A stretch of 64,000 nt of DNA from Kitasatospora aureofaciens (GTDB taxonomy: Bacteria; Actinomycetota; Actinomycetes; Streptomycetales; Streptomycetaceae): positions 248,001 through 312,000 of the forward strand of contig NZ_JAHTKP010000001.1 in NCBI RefSeq assembly GCF_019192735.1, in the 5' to 3' direction. The notes beneath the pieces are model-generated. The model was not told where the DNA came from, ran no database searches, and worked only from the letters and a program-made list of their open reading frames with translations. This document shows positions 42,096 to 50,691 of this stretch, in pieces; positions within the stretch are counted from its first letter, which is position 1, and every line of letters starts with the position of its first letter. Position numbers and translations under genes: made by a program.

Positions 42096-42884
42096 GTGTC
42101 CAACACCGATCCGACCCGGCCCGCGCCGGTCCTGCACCTCGCCAACGTCTCCCGGGTGCACGGACAGGGCGCCGCCCAGGTCCGCGCCCTGCACGGGGTC
42201 GACCTGGCGGTCCGCCCGGGCGAGTTCGTCGCCGTCATGGGGCCGTCCGGCTCCGGCAAGTCGACCCTGCTGACGCTGGCCGGCGGGCTGGACGCGCCCA
42301 CCGACGGCGAGGTCCTGGTCGAGGGCATCGGGCTCGGCGGCCTCGGCCGGCGCCGGCTCGCCGACCTGCGGCGCCGCTCGATCGGCTACGTCTTCCAGGA
42401 CTACAACCTGATCCCGGCGCTCACCGCCGCCGAGAACATCTCCCTGCCCCGCGAACTCGACGGCGTCCCCGGGCGGACCGCCCGGCGGGAAGCGCTGGCG
42501 GCGCTGGAGGAGCTCGGCATCCCGGAGCTCGCCGACCGCTTCCCCCACGACATGTCCGGCGGCCAGCAGCAGCGCGTCGCCATCGCCCGGGCCCTGATCG
42601 GGGAGCGGCGCCTGGTGCTCGCCGACGAGCCCACCGGCGCCCTCGACTCCGCCACCGGGGACGCAGTGCTGGCGGTGCTGCGCGCCCGGTGCGACGCCGG
42701 AGCCGCCGCCATGATGGTCACCCACGAGGCGACGCACGCGAGTTGGGCCGACCGCGTGATCCACCTGCGGGACGGCGCGGTCGCCTCCGAGAGCGCCGGA
42801 CGGCGGTCGGGCAACCGGGCGCCGGCCGGCAGCCCCAACGGCAGTGCGGTCGGCGGCAGCGCGCTCGGCGAGGTGGCCTGGTGA
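42096..42884 (+). CDS. ABC transporter ATP-binding protein (MacB/LolD type)
   Basis: I use GTG 42096, which follows GAGGGGGA; the open frame upstream (from 41886) has no coding character. The 262-residue ATPase has Walker A (VMGPSGSGKSTLLTLAGG), a Q-loop (GYVFQDYNLIPALTA), the signature MSGGQQQRVAIARAL, Walker B (LVLADEPTGALDS) and the H-loop MMVTHEATHASWAD. Its stop overlaps the permease start (GTGA). It should power the FtsX-type permease encoded next; no regulator gene is adjacent. Confidence 0.92.
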   Translation: MSNTDPTRPAPVLHLANVSRVHGQGAAQVRALHGVDLAVRPGEFVAVMGPSGSGKSTLLTLAGGLDAPTDGEVLVEGIGLGGLGRRRLADLRRRSIGYVFQDYNLIPALTAAENISLPRELDGVPGRTARREALAALEELGIPELADRFPHDMSGGQQQRVAIARALIGERRLVLADEPTGALDSATGDAVLAVLRARCDAGAAAMMVTHEATHASWADRVIHLRDGAVASESAGRRSGNRAPAGSPNGSAVGGSALGEVAW

Positions 42885-45622
42885 AGCTCGGCGCATGGAA
42901 GGTCGCCCTGCGCATCGCCCGCCGCGACGCCCTGCGCGCCAAGGGCCGCAGCGCGCTCATCGTCGCGATGGTCGCGCTGCCCGTCCTCGGCGTCACCGGC
43001 GCCGACGTCGTGCACCGCAGCGGGCAGCTCACCCCGGCGGAGCGGGTCGAACGGGTGGTCGGCGGCGCGGACGCCCTGGTCACCGCCTACACGCCCGGAC
43101 GCACCGTCGAGCAGCGCCCGATCGCCGAGGACGGCGCGCTCTCCGTCCAGCCCCGCGAGGGTCAGCCGCCCACGCCCGAGCAGCAGCGTGGCGCCTCGAC
43201 CGAACCGCTCACCCTCGTTGGCCAACTGCTGCCGCCCGGCAGCAAGTTGACCGCCGCCCGGTACGGCCCCGAGACCGGCGCCACCTCCCCCGAGGGCCTG
43301 GTCCGCACCCGGACCGCCGAGGCCGACCTCAGCGACCCCGTCTGGCGGGGCCGGCTCGACCTGGTCGACGGCCGGGCCCCGAACGCGCCGCACGAGGTGG
43401 CCGTCACCCGGCCCTTCCTCGAATGGTCCGGGCTCGCGGTGGGCGGCACCACCACGTTCAAGGGGATGGAGCAGACGACGTACACCATCACCGGTGTCGT
43501 CGAGCACCCGGACGAGCTCGGCAAGGTCGAACTCATCGGCAGGCCGGGCGAGTTGCTCGAGCCGCTGGCGGCCGCCACACCTGCCGACCACCCGGCCCCC
43601 GGCGGGTCGGCCGCCGCCGAGCACAGCTCCTGGCTCGTCCGCCTCCCGGCCGGGGCGGGCCTCGACTGGGCCAAGGTCCAGGAGCTCAACGCGTACGGGT
43701 ACACCCTCACCGCGCGCTCCGTCGCGCTCGACCCGCCGCCGTCCGGGGCCGTCCCCTACAACCGGGACCAGTACCGGACCGAGGACCCGGCGGCCGGGAA
43801 CAGCACCAAGGTCGTCGTCGCCACCGTCACCGGGATGGCGCTGCTGGAGGTCGCGCTGCTCGCCGGGCCCGCGTTCGCGGTCGGCGCCCGCCGCTCCCGC
43901 CGCCAGCTCGCCCTGCTCGGCGCCGCCGGCGGCAGCCGGGCGCACGTCGGCGCGGTGGTGCTCGGCGCCGGGATCGTCCTCGGGCTGGCCGGGGCCGTCG
44001 TCGGGGTGGCCCTCGGCACCGGTGCGGTCGCCGCGCTCCGCCCGTGGATCGAACGGGCCGGCGGCGCCCGCTTCGGCCACTTCGCCGTACCGCCGCTGGA
44101 CCTGCTCGCGATCGCCGGGATCGGCCTGTTCACCGCCCTGCTCGCGGCCGCCCTGCCCGCCGTGCAGGCCGCCCGGCGCAGCGTCACCGCCGGGCTCACC
44201 GGCCGGGACACGGTCCGTGCCCCCAGTCGATCGGTCGCCGTGCTCGGCGCGCTGCTCATGGCCGCCGGCGCCCTGATCGCGCTCTACGGCGTGGGCGCGC
44301 AGCAGCACGGCACGGCGGTGGTCAGCACGTTCGACGCCCGCACGCTCACCGTGCTGGGCGGCTCCGTCCTTGCCGAACTCGGGCTGCTCGCCTGCACCCC
44401 GCTGCTGGTCGCCGTGATCGGCCGGCTCGCCCGATGGCTGCCGCTCGCACCCCGGCTCGCCCTGCGCGACTCGGCCCGGCACCGCTCGCGCACCGCGCCC
44501 GCCGTCGCCGCCGTGATGGCCGCCGTGGCCGGAGCCGTCGCGATCGGCGTCTACACCGCGAGTACCGACGCCCAGAACCGCACCGCCTACCGGCCGCAGG
44601 CCCCGTACGGCGCCGTCCAGCTCACCTCCTACGCCGACGAGGCCCAACTCGGGCTGCTGCGCGCCGAGATGGAGCGCGAGATCGCCGGACTCGGCCCGCG
44701 CGCCGACCTCGCCCAGGCGGTGTACAAGTGGTGCCCCGGCTGCTCCAGCATCGTCCAGCCCAAGGGGCCGGTGAACTGGCGCAGGCCGGCCGGCCCGCCG
44801 CGCGTGCTGGTCGGCGACGCCGCCGTGCTGCACAACCAGTTCGGCCTCCACGACGCGGCCGCCGAACAGGCGCTCGCGGCCGGAAAGATCCTCGTCTTCG
44901 ACCGCAACTACCTCCACGACGGCAAGGTCGTGCTCCAGATGCGCGGTGGCGGCGGCGCGCCGCTGAAGCCGGGCGAGATCCCCAAACCCGACTTCCAGGA
45001 GATCCCCGTCGACGCGGTGCTGGTCGAGAACCCGACCGCCGCCGGGTACGGCCCCGCGCTGGTGAGCGCCGCGGCCCTGCCGCAGCTCGGGCTCGCCGCG
45101 CAGACCACCGGGTCGGTGTGGCTGCCCGCCACCCCGCCGGACCGCAGGACGCAGCAGCGCGCCGAGGCCGCCGCACTGCGCTTCGACCGCTCGGCCCAGC
45201 TGGACGTCGAGCGCGGCTACGAGCCGAAGAGCGACGCCCTCACCCTGGCGCTCGGCGGGTTCGCCGGCCTGGTGGTGCTCGGCGCGGCCGGGATCGCCAC
45301 CGGCCTGGCCGCCGCCGACTCCCCGCAGGACCAGGCCACCCTCGCCGCCGTCGGCGCGCCGCCGCGGATCCGGCGGACGCTGGCCGGGCTGCAGTGCGCG
45401 CTGATCGCGCTGCTGGGGGCCGTGCTGGGAGCGGTCAACGGGTTCGTGCCCGCCCTCGGGCTGCTGAAGTCCCGGGCGTCCGGCTTCGGCGCGCCGGCCC
45501 TCGTGATCAGCGCGCCGTGGGGTCAGCTCCTGCTGATCACCCTGGTGCTGCCGGTCCTGGCGGGCCTGCTGGCGGCGGCGCTGACGCCCTCCCGGATCCC
45601 GCTGGCCCGGCGGATCTCCTGA
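42881..45622 (+). CDS. ABC transporter permease, FtsX type
   Basis: GTG 42881 overlaps the ATPase stop. The 913-residue protein has an N-terminal helix (SALIVAMVALPVLGVTGADV), a long extracytoplasmic region (~50-290) and an FtsX core (LLEVALLAGPAFAVGARRSR, GAAGGSRAHVGAVVLGAGIV). A second membrane half follows (LIALYGVGAQQHGTAVVSTF; VAAVMAAVAGAVAIGVYTAS), then a second outer domain with a CPGC pair (VYKWCPGCSSIVQ), and the C-terminal FtsX repeat (LAAVGAPPRIRRTLAGLQCA). It forms an exporter or signalling complex with the ATPase. The substrate is unknown. A strong terminator begins 5 nt past its stop. Confidence 0.88.
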   Translation: MKLGAWKVALRIARRDALRAKGRSALIVAMVALPVLGVTGADVVHRSGQLTPAERVERVVGGADALVTAYTPGRTVEQRPIAEDGALSVQPREGQPPTPEQQRGASTEPLTLVGQLLPPGSKLTAARYGPETGATSPEGLVRTRTAEADLSDPVWRGRLDLVDGRAPNAPHEVAVTRPFLEWSGLAVGGTTTFKGMEQTTYTITGVVEHPDELGKVELIGRPGELLEPLAAATPADHPAPGGSAAAEHSSWLVRLPAGAGLDWAKVQELNAYGYTLTARSVALDPPPSGAVPYNRDQYRTEDPAAGNSTKVVVATVTGMALLEVALLAGPAFAVGARRSRRQLALLGAAGGSRAHVGAVVLGAGIVLGLAGAVVGVALGTGAVAALRPWIERAGGARFGHFAVPPLDLLAIAGIGLFTALLAAALPAVQAARRSVTAGLTGRDTVRAPSRSVAVLGALLMAAGALIALYGVGAQQHGTAVVSTFDARTLTVLGGSVLAELGLLACTPLLVAVIGRLARWLPLAPRLALRDSARHRSRTAPAVAAVMAAVAGAVAIGVYTASTDAQNRTAYRPQAPYGAVQLTSYADEAQLGLLRAEMEREIAGLGPRADLAQAVYKWCPGCSSIVQPKGPVNWRRPAGPPRVLVGDAAVLHNQFGLHDAAAEQALAAGKILVFDRNYLHDGKVVLQMRGGGGAPLKPGEIPKPDFQEIPVDAVLVENPTAAGYGPALVSAAALPQLGLAAQTTGSVWLPATPPDRRTQQRAEAAALRFDRSAQLDVERGYEPKSDALTLALGGFAGLVVLGAAGIATGLAAADSPQDQATLAAVGAPPRIRRTLAGLQCALIALLGAVLGAVNGFVPALGLLKSRASGFGAPALVISAPWGQLLLITLVLPVLAGLLAAALTPSRIPLARRIS

Positions 45623-45626
45623 CGGG

Positions 45627-45669
45627 GGTGCGCCCGCCCTCTCTGCTCTCTGCAGAGAGGGCGGGCGCA
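45627..45669 (+). terminator. Strong hairpin terminator after the ABC permease
   Basis: Perfect 18-bp arms (GTGCGCCCGCCCTCTCTG, 45627-45644, with 45652-45669) enclose 7 nt, 5 nt after the permease stop. Confidence 0.88.
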
Positions 45670-45691
45670 CGGGCCGTACGGCGGGCGCGCG

Positions 45692-45921
45692 GGGCCCATC
45701 TTCAGACTCCCGTCGTCCGCCGGAGGGCGGGCGTGGCGGCGTTGGGGTGCGTGCATCGCAAGGCGGAGGAGGAAGTCCATGCGGTGGGGGCACCTCCCGG
45801 CCGAAGGCTGGGGGACATCGGCGACCGACGACAACGCCGCGAGGCGCGTGCCCTGGGGGTACCTCCCGGCCGCCAGGCTGGGGGAGCGTCGCCGCGCAGA
45901 CGGGAGTCTGAAGACGGGCCC
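45692..45921. repeat. MITE-like repetitive unit of about 230 bp
   Basis: Terminal inverted repeats of 23 bp (beginning GGGCCC, then TCTTCAGACTCCCGTC; one mismatch) lie at 45692-45714 and 45899-45921. Inside are two near-copies of a hairpin block of the form ACCTCCCGGCCG...GGCTGGGGGA (near 45790 and 45860), a motif I recognise as common in streptomycete intergenic DNA. No coding sequence is present. The unit ends 66 nt before the BlaI start and so probably contains or borders its promoter. Confidence 0.6.
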
Positions 45922-45986
45922 GTACGATGGGCGGGTTCCAGCGGGCGGCGGGCGCCGGCGGGGGTCGGCGAGGGAGTGTTCGGACG

Positions 45987-46358
45987 GTGCTGCGCGGGTT
46001 CGGCGATCTGGAGGCCGAGATCATGGACCGGCTCTGGTCCTGGGGCCGGCCGGCCACGGTGCGCGAGGTGGTCGACGACCTCCAGCGGCAGCGGCCGGTC
46101 GCCTACACCACCGTCACCACGGTGGCCGACATCCTCCACACCAAGGGCTGGCTGCGCCGGGACAAGGTCGGCCGCGCCTGGCTGTACGAGCCGACCTGCA
46201 CCCGGGAGGCGTACACCGCGCAGCTGATGCACCAGGCGCTGGAGACCACGCCCGACCGCGCAGGCGCGCTGCTGCACTTCGTCGACCGGATGAGCGGCGA
46301 CGAGGCCACCGCCCTGCTGGCCGCGCTGGAGCAGGTGAAGACCCGGGACGAGCGGTGA
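45987..46358 (+). CDS. BlaI/MecI/CopY-family transcriptional repressor
   Basis: The start is GTG 45987, after AGGGAG about 10 nt upstream; the frame is open further upstream into the repeat region. The 123-residue protein is a BlaI winged-helix repressor: LEAEIMDRLWSWGRPATVRE, VAYTTVTTVADILHTKGWLR and AWLYEPTCTREAYTAQ. The C-terminal dimerisation helix includes TPDRAGALLHFVDRMS. Its stop overlaps the start of an M56 peptidase gene (GTGA), the classic BlaI-BlaR-like pair. It probably represses its own operon and perhaps other genes in response to a cell-envelope or metal signal. Confidence 0.9.
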   Translation: MLRGFGDLEAEIMDRLWSWGRPATVREVVDDLQRQRPVAYTTVTTVADILHTKGWLRRDKVGRAWLYEPTCTREAYTAQLMHQALETTPDRAGALLHFVDRMSGDEATALLAALEQVKTRDER

Positions 46359-47242
46359 CCCTCGCCCTGCTCGGCCTCTACCTGGCCGTGGTCGGGTTCG
46401 CCCTGCCCCGGCGGCTGGCCGGCTCGCCCCGCCTCCAGGCGCACCCGGCGGCCGGCGCCGCGCTCTGGCTGGCGCTGATGGCCTCGTTCCTGGTCGCCCT
46501 GCTGCCCGCCGCCCACCACGCGACCGGGCCGTTCGCCCACGAGCCGGCCGGCCTGGTCGGGCTGATCCCGCACGCCGAACCGGCCGTGCCGCTGGCCCCG
46601 CACACCCACGACTGGTGGCTGCTCACCGCTGCCGCCGCCGGGCTCGGCGCGGTGGTGGCGGCCGTCGGGGTGCGGGCCGGGCGGATGCGGCGGCGGCACC
46701 GGGCGGTGCTGGACCTGGTGACGGTGCGCGACCGGCAGTGGGACGCGCTGGTGCTGGAGCACGCCTACCCCACCGTCTACTGCCTGCCCGGCCGACGCTC
46801 CCGCGTGGTGGTCTCGCGGGGGGCGCTCGACCTGCTCGACGAGCGTCAGCTCGCCGCCGCCGTGGCGCACGAGCGCGAGCACATCCGCGGCCGGCACCAC
46901 CTGTTCCGGCTGCCGGCAGACGCCTTCGCACTCTTTCTCGGCCGACTGCCGCTCGCCCGCCGGGGGCGGGCGGAGGTGGCGCTGCTGCTGGAGATGGCGG
47001 CCGACGACGCGGCGCTGACGCGGGTGTCGCGCAGCGAACTCGCCTCCGCTCTCTGTGCGTTGGCCACCTCCCCCGCTCCCCCGGGCGGCGCGCTCGGCGT
47101 GGCGTCCACCGGCGTGCTCGCCCGGGTACGCCGGCTCGCCCGGCCGGGAGTTGGCGGGCGGCGGCGCCAACTGGCGTGGCGGATGGGCGTGTTGGCGACT
47201 CCTCTGCTGCCCTACCTGCTGGCGTGCGCGCCGCATCCGTAG
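46355..47242 (+). CDS. M56-family membrane metallopeptidase (BlaR1-like)
   Basis: GTG 46355 overlaps the BlaI stop. The 295-residue protein has N-terminal helices (LALLGLYLAVVGFALPRRLA; ALWLALMASFLVALLPAAHH), a helix at WWLLTAAAAGLGAVVAAVGV, and then a cytoplasmic peptidase domain. Its zinc site is VAHEREHIRGRHHLF, with a third ligand Glu likely in LLLEMAADDAAL. A last hydrophobic helix closes the protein (VLATPLLPYLLACA). It lacks the large penicillin-binding sensor domain of true BlaR1. It probably cleaves BlaI or another protein, but the signal is unknown. Confidence 0.88.
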   Translation: MTLALLGLYLAVVGFALPRRLAGSPRLQAHPAAGAALWLALMASFLVALLPAAHHATGPFAHEPAGLVGLIPHAEPAVPLAPHTHDWWLLTAAAAGLGAVVAAVGVRAGRMRRRHRAVLDLVTVRDRQWDALVLEHAYPTVYCLPGRRSRVVVSRGALDLLDERQLAAAVAHEREHIRGRHHLFRLPADAFALFLGRLPLARRGRAEVALLLEMAADDAALTRVSRSELASALCALATSPAPPGGALGVASTGVLARVRRLARPGVGGRRRQLAWRMGVLATPLLPYLLACAPHP

Positions 47243-47351
47243 CGCGCCCCGGGCCTTGAACTTCGTCCACTGACCGCCCATCAGGATTGTCGGTGTGATC
47301 GGTTAGCCTGCCCCCGACACCGCACCGTGCGGTGCGCACAAGGGGGAATCA

Positions 47352-48443
47352 ATGTCCACGCACACCCGCGTGAAGGCTGCCCGCTGGACCACGGCGATCG
47401 CCGCGGCCGCCGTCCTGGCCCTGACCGGCACCGGCGCCGAGGCGGCCGCACCGGTCTCCGGCACCGAGGCCGTCATCACGGTCGGCGCCCGCGGCGCGCT
47501 GCCGGTCGTCAGCCCGGACGGCACCAAGGCGTACGTCGTGGCGACGGAGGCCGACAACACGCTCAAGGTCAAGGTGGTCGACACCCAGTCCGGCGCGATC
47601 ACCGGCCAGCTCACCCTGGGCACCACCGCGTTCAGCGTGTACCCGGCGCTCAGTGCGGACGGCTCGCGCCTGTACGTCGTGAACGGGCCGCAGCTCACCG
47701 TGGTGAACACCGCCGCGCTGACGGCCGTCGCCACCGTCGCCCTGCCCGACCAGCCCCGCCAGGCCGGCTGGTACCCCGGCACGCCCAGCGGGGTCGCGGT
47801 CAGCCCCGACGGCGCCAAGGTCTACGTCGTCCAGAACGGGCCGACGGCCTACCGGCAGTACGGACCGGGCCGGGTGCTGGCGTTCGCCACCGCGCAGCAG
47901 GCCTTCACGGCGTCCGTGCAGGTGCCCGGCAGCTTCACCGGCACCGCCGCGGTCCGGCCGAACGGCCAGGACGTGTACGTCGGCAGCAGCTCCGGGGTCT
48001 CCCACCTGAACACCGCGGGCGCCGCGCCGACCCTGGTCGGAACCATCGCCGGCACCGACCTCGACTACCGCCCCGTCCTCACCCCCGACGGCACCCGCCT
48101 GATCGCCGTCGCCGACGGCTCCAAGGGCGGCCAGGCCGACCTGATCGACCCCGCCACCGACACCGTCACCAAGCACGTCGCCCTGACCAGCGGCTACACC
48201 AGCCTCACCAACCCGCAGATCAGCGTGGACGGCACCCGGCTCTACGTCACCAACGACAACTACGACTCGGGCTCGTCGGTGTTCTCCTTCGACTCCACCA
48301 CGGGCGCCGCCTACCCGGCCGAGACCGTGAGCCCCGACGAGGACCAGCTCAACGGTCTCGCCGTCGGCCCCGACGGGCACACCCTCTACATCGGCGGCAC
48401 CATCGGGAGCAGCGCCGCCAACCTCCAGATCGTGAGCAACTGA
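47352..48443 (+). CDS. Secreted YncE-like beta-propeller protein
   Basis: The 363-residue protein has a Sec signal peptide (TTAIAAAAVLALTGTGAEAA). Repeats of the seven-bladed YVTN/YncE type follow, with strands such as VSPDGTKAYVVATEADNTLK, LSADGSRLYVVNGPQL, VSPDGAKVYVVQNGP, LTPDGTRLIAVADGSKG, ISVDGTRLYVTND and VGPDGHTLYIGGT. These propellers bind partners or ligands; no active-site residues are evident. GGGGG precedes the ATG by 5 nt. The gene stands alone and is followed by a terminator. Confidence 0.8.
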   Translation: MSTHTRVKAARWTTAIAAAAVLALTGTGAEAAAPVSGTEAVITVGARGALPVVSPDGTKAYVVATEADNTLKVKVVDTQSGAITGQLTLGTTAFSVYPALSADGSRLYVVNGPQLTVVNTAALTAVATVALPDQPRQAGWYPGTPSGVAVSPDGAKVYVVQNGPTAYRQYGPGRVLAFATAQQAFTASVQVPGSFTGTAAVRPNGQDVYVGSSSGVSHLNTAGAAPTLVGTIAGTDLDYRPVLTPDGTRLIAVADGSKGGQADLIDPATDTVTKHVALTSGYTSLTNPQISVDGTRLYVTNDNYDSGSSVFSFDSTTGAAYPAETVSPDEDQLNGLAVGPDGHTLYIGGTIGSSAANLQIVSN

Positions 48444-48448
48444 CCCGC

Positions 48449-48484
48449 CGGGCCCGGCCACCTCGGAAGGGGCGGCCGGGCCCG
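48449..48484. terminator. Hairpin terminator between convergent genes
   Basis: 11-bp arms (CGGGCCCGGCC, 48449-48459, and 48474-48484) enclose 14 nt just after the propeller gene and before the 3' end of the GlxA-type gene. Confidence 0.75.
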
Positions 48485-48577
48485 TCGGCACTGCGCCGGC
48501 AGCGGCGAGGAGGTGCCGGGCGCAGCAAGGAGCCGGCGCCGAGGCCGGAGCGGCGGGCCTGCGGACGGTGGGCCGGG

Positions 48578-49537
48578 TCAGGCAGCGCGGAAGGTGCGGC
48601 GGTAGGTCTGCGGGCTGACGCCGATTGCCGCGTGGAGGTGCTGGCGCAGGGATGCGCCGGTGCCGAGGCCCGCGCGGCGGGCGACCAGGTCGATGGGCCA
48701 GTCGGTGGTTTCCAGGTAGTGGCGGGCCAGGTCGACGCGTTGGCGGGTGAGCCACTGGCCGGGGGTGGTGCCGGTCTCCTCGCGGAAGCGGCGGGAGAAG
48801 GTGCGCACACTCATGTTCGCGTGGGCGGCGAGGCCGGCCAGGGTGAGCGGTTCGGCGAGGCGTTCCATCGCCCAGGCCTGGGTGGCGGCGGTGCCGGCGG
48901 CGGTCGGCGCGGGGACCGGGCGGCGGATGTACTGGGCCTGGCCGCCGTCGCGCCACGGCGGGACGACGCAGGAGCGGGCCACCTCGTTGGCGATCCCGCT
49001 GCCGTGGTCGCGGCGGACCAGGTGCAGGCACAGGTCGATGCCGGCGGCGACCCCGGCGGAGGTGAGGATGTCGCCGTCGTCGACGAACAGGACGTCGGGG
49101 TCGATCCGGGTCGTGGTGAACATCCGCTGCAGCCGGTCGGCCTCGCGCCAGTGCGTGGTGGCGGGCCGGTGGTCGAGGAGGCCGGCGGCGGCCAGCACGT
49201 ACGTGGCGGTGCAGATCGCGACGATCCGGGTGCCCGGGCGGACGGCGGCGAGCGCCTCGCGCAGCGCGTCGGGCAGTCGGCCGTCCTCGCGGATCGGGCC
49301 GAGGGACCGCGAGGGCGGGATGACGACGGTGTCGACGGCGGCCAGCAGGGCGGCGTCGTGGGAGACGGCGAGGTCGTAGTCGGCGTCGGTGCGGACCGGG
49401 CCGCCGTCCAGGCTGCACGTGGTCACGGTGTAGAGCGGGGCGCCGGTCTCGTCCCGGGCGGCGCCGAAGATCCGGGCCGGGATGCCGAGCTCGAAGGGGA
49501 AGACGCCGTCCAGGGCCAGTACGCCGACGTGGTGCAT
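48578..49537 (-). CDS. GlxA-family transcriptional regulator (DJ-1/PfpI plus AraC domains)
   Basis: Residues ~1-190 form a class I glutamine-amidotransferase-like DJ-1 fold (VGVLALDGVFPFELGIPARI; VVIPPSRSLGPIREDGRLPD; RIVAICTATYVLAAAGLLDH with the nucleophile-elbow Cys in AICTATY). Residues ~220-319 are an AraC DNA-binding domain (LAGLAAHANMSVRTFSRRFR; EETGTTPGQWLTRQRVDLAR; HLHAAIGVSPQTYRRTF). The 319-residue length is typical. It is divergent from a quinone-oxidoreductase-like gene across 110 nt and probably regulates it. The ligand is unknown. Confidence 0.9.
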   Translation of the reverse strand: MHHVGVLALDGVFPFELGIPARIFGAARDETGAPLYTVTTCSLDGGPVRTDADYDLAVSHDAALLAAVDTVVIPPSRSLGPIREDGRLPDALREALAAVRPGTRIVAICTATYVLAAAGLLDHRPATTHWREADRLQRMFTTTRIDPDVLFVDDGDILTSAGVAAGIDLCLHLVRRDHGSGIANEVARSCVVPPWRDGGQAQYIRRPVPAPTAAGTAATQAWAMERLAEPLTLAGLAAHANMSVRTFSRRFREETGTTPGQWLTRQRVDLARHYLETTDWPIDLVARRAGLGTGASLRQHLHAAIGVSPQTYRRTFRAA

Positions 49538-49647
49538 GGCCGGATCCTTTCACCACGTGGCCGTCGCGCCACCACCAGGGGCCGCCGCCCACCGGCACGC
49601 TGACGGTGCGCCCGGAACCACGGGCCCGTGATTAGAGGAGTACGGAC

Positions 49648-50601
49648 ATGTCCCACACCATGCGCGCGATCTCGCAGGACACCGCCGGCGGCCCGGAGGT
49701 GCTGCGGCTGGTGAAGACTGCCCGCCCGGAGCCGGGCCGGGGCGAGATCCTGGTGCGGGTGCACGCCGCCGGGGTCAACCCGGCCGACTGGAAGACCCGT
49801 TCGCGCGGCACCTTCGCCGACGGCGGCACGCCCCCGTTCACCCTCGGCTGGGACGTCTCGGGCGTGGTGGAGGCGATCGGCTACGGCGTGACGATCTTCC
49901 GCCCCGGCGACGCGGTGTACGGCATGCCGAGCTTCCCGCACCCGGCGGGCGGCTACGCCGAGTACGTCGCGGCTCCGGCCCGGCACTTCGCGCCCCGCCC
50001 GCGGGGCCTGAGCCACGTCGAGGCGGCCGGACTGCCGCTGGCCGCGCTCACCGCCTGGCAGGCCCTGGTGGACACCGCCGACGTCCGGCCCGGTCAGCGG
50101 GTGCTGGTCCACGCGGCCGCGGGCGGGGTCGGCCACCTCGCCGTCCAGATCGCCAAGGCCCGCGGCGCGTACGTGATCGGCACCGCGAGCCGCGCCAAGC
50201 ACGACCTGCTGCGCGAGCTCGGCGCGGACGAACTGGTCGACTACCGCACGACGGACTTCGCCGAGGCCGTCCGCGATGCCGACCTCGTCCTGGACCCGAT
50301 CGGCGGCCCCAGCTGGTCCCGCTCGCTGCGCTCCCTGCGCCCCGGCGGCACCCTGGTCTCCATCGAGCCGCCGACCGACGCCTTCCCGGTCGCCGAAGCC
50401 GAGGCGGCGGGCGTGCGCGCCGTGTTCATGCTGGTCGAGCCGGACCGGCAGGGCCTGGTGGAGGTCTCCCGGCTGGTCGAGACCGGCCGTCTGCGGGTGC
50501 TGGTCGACTCCGTCCTGCCCCTGGGGCGGGCCGCCGATGCCCACCGCGTGGGCGAACTGGGCCGCACCACCGGGAAGATCGTCCTGTCGGTCACCGAATA
50601 G
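49648..50601 (+). CDS. NADP-dependent, zinc-free medium-chain oxidoreductase (quinone oxidoreductase-like)
   Basis: ATG 49648 follows AGAGGAG by 8 nt. The 317-residue protein has the MDR catalytic domain (VRVHAAGVNPADWKTRSRG; FTLGWDVSGVVEAIGYGVTI; FRPGDAVYGMPSFPHPAGGY) and a Rossmann domain (VLVHAAAGGVGHLAVQIAKA, the AAGGVG pattern of zeta-crystallin-like enzymes). No structural zinc Cys cluster is present. The C-terminus (PLGRAADAHRVGELGRTTGK) is the usual closing. It probably reduces quinones or enones and is likely controlled by the divergent GlxA-type regulator. Confidence 0.88.
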   Translation: MSHTMRAISQDTAGGPEVLRLVKTARPEPGRGEILVRVHAAGVNPADWKTRSRGTFADGGTPPFTLGWDVSGVVEAIGYGVTIFRPGDAVYGMPSFPHPAGGYAEYVAAPARHFAPRPRGLSHVEAAGLPLAALTAWQALVDTADVRPGQRVLVHAAAGGVGHLAVQIAKARGAYVIGTASRAKHDLLRELGADELVDYRTTDFAEAVRDADLVLDPIGGPSWSRSLRSLRPGGTLVSIEPPTDAFPVAEAEAAGVRAVFMLVEPDRQGLVEVSRLVETGRLRVLVDSVLPLGRAADAHRVGELGRTTGKIVLSVTE

Positions 50602-50668
50602 GCTCCGGATGGGCTCCGGATGGGCTCCGGCCTCGGGCAGAGAGCCGAAGCCCGCCCCCGCCGGAGCC
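50602..50668. terminator. Tandem GGCTCCGGAT repeats and hairpin between convergent genes
   Basis: GGCTCCGG is repeated three times at 11-nt steps right after the stop. The third copy (50623-50631) pairs with GCCGGAGCC at 50660-50668. It probably terminates both convergent transcripts. Confidence 0.55.
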
Positions 50669-50691
50669 GGAGCGGGCCGGTGCCGGCGCGG

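Noticed and set aside
42401..46057. A 1,218-codon antisense frame over the ABC permease
   Set aside because: Composition is Arg/Gly/Pro-rich and non-protein-like, and the sense-strand permease is well supported.
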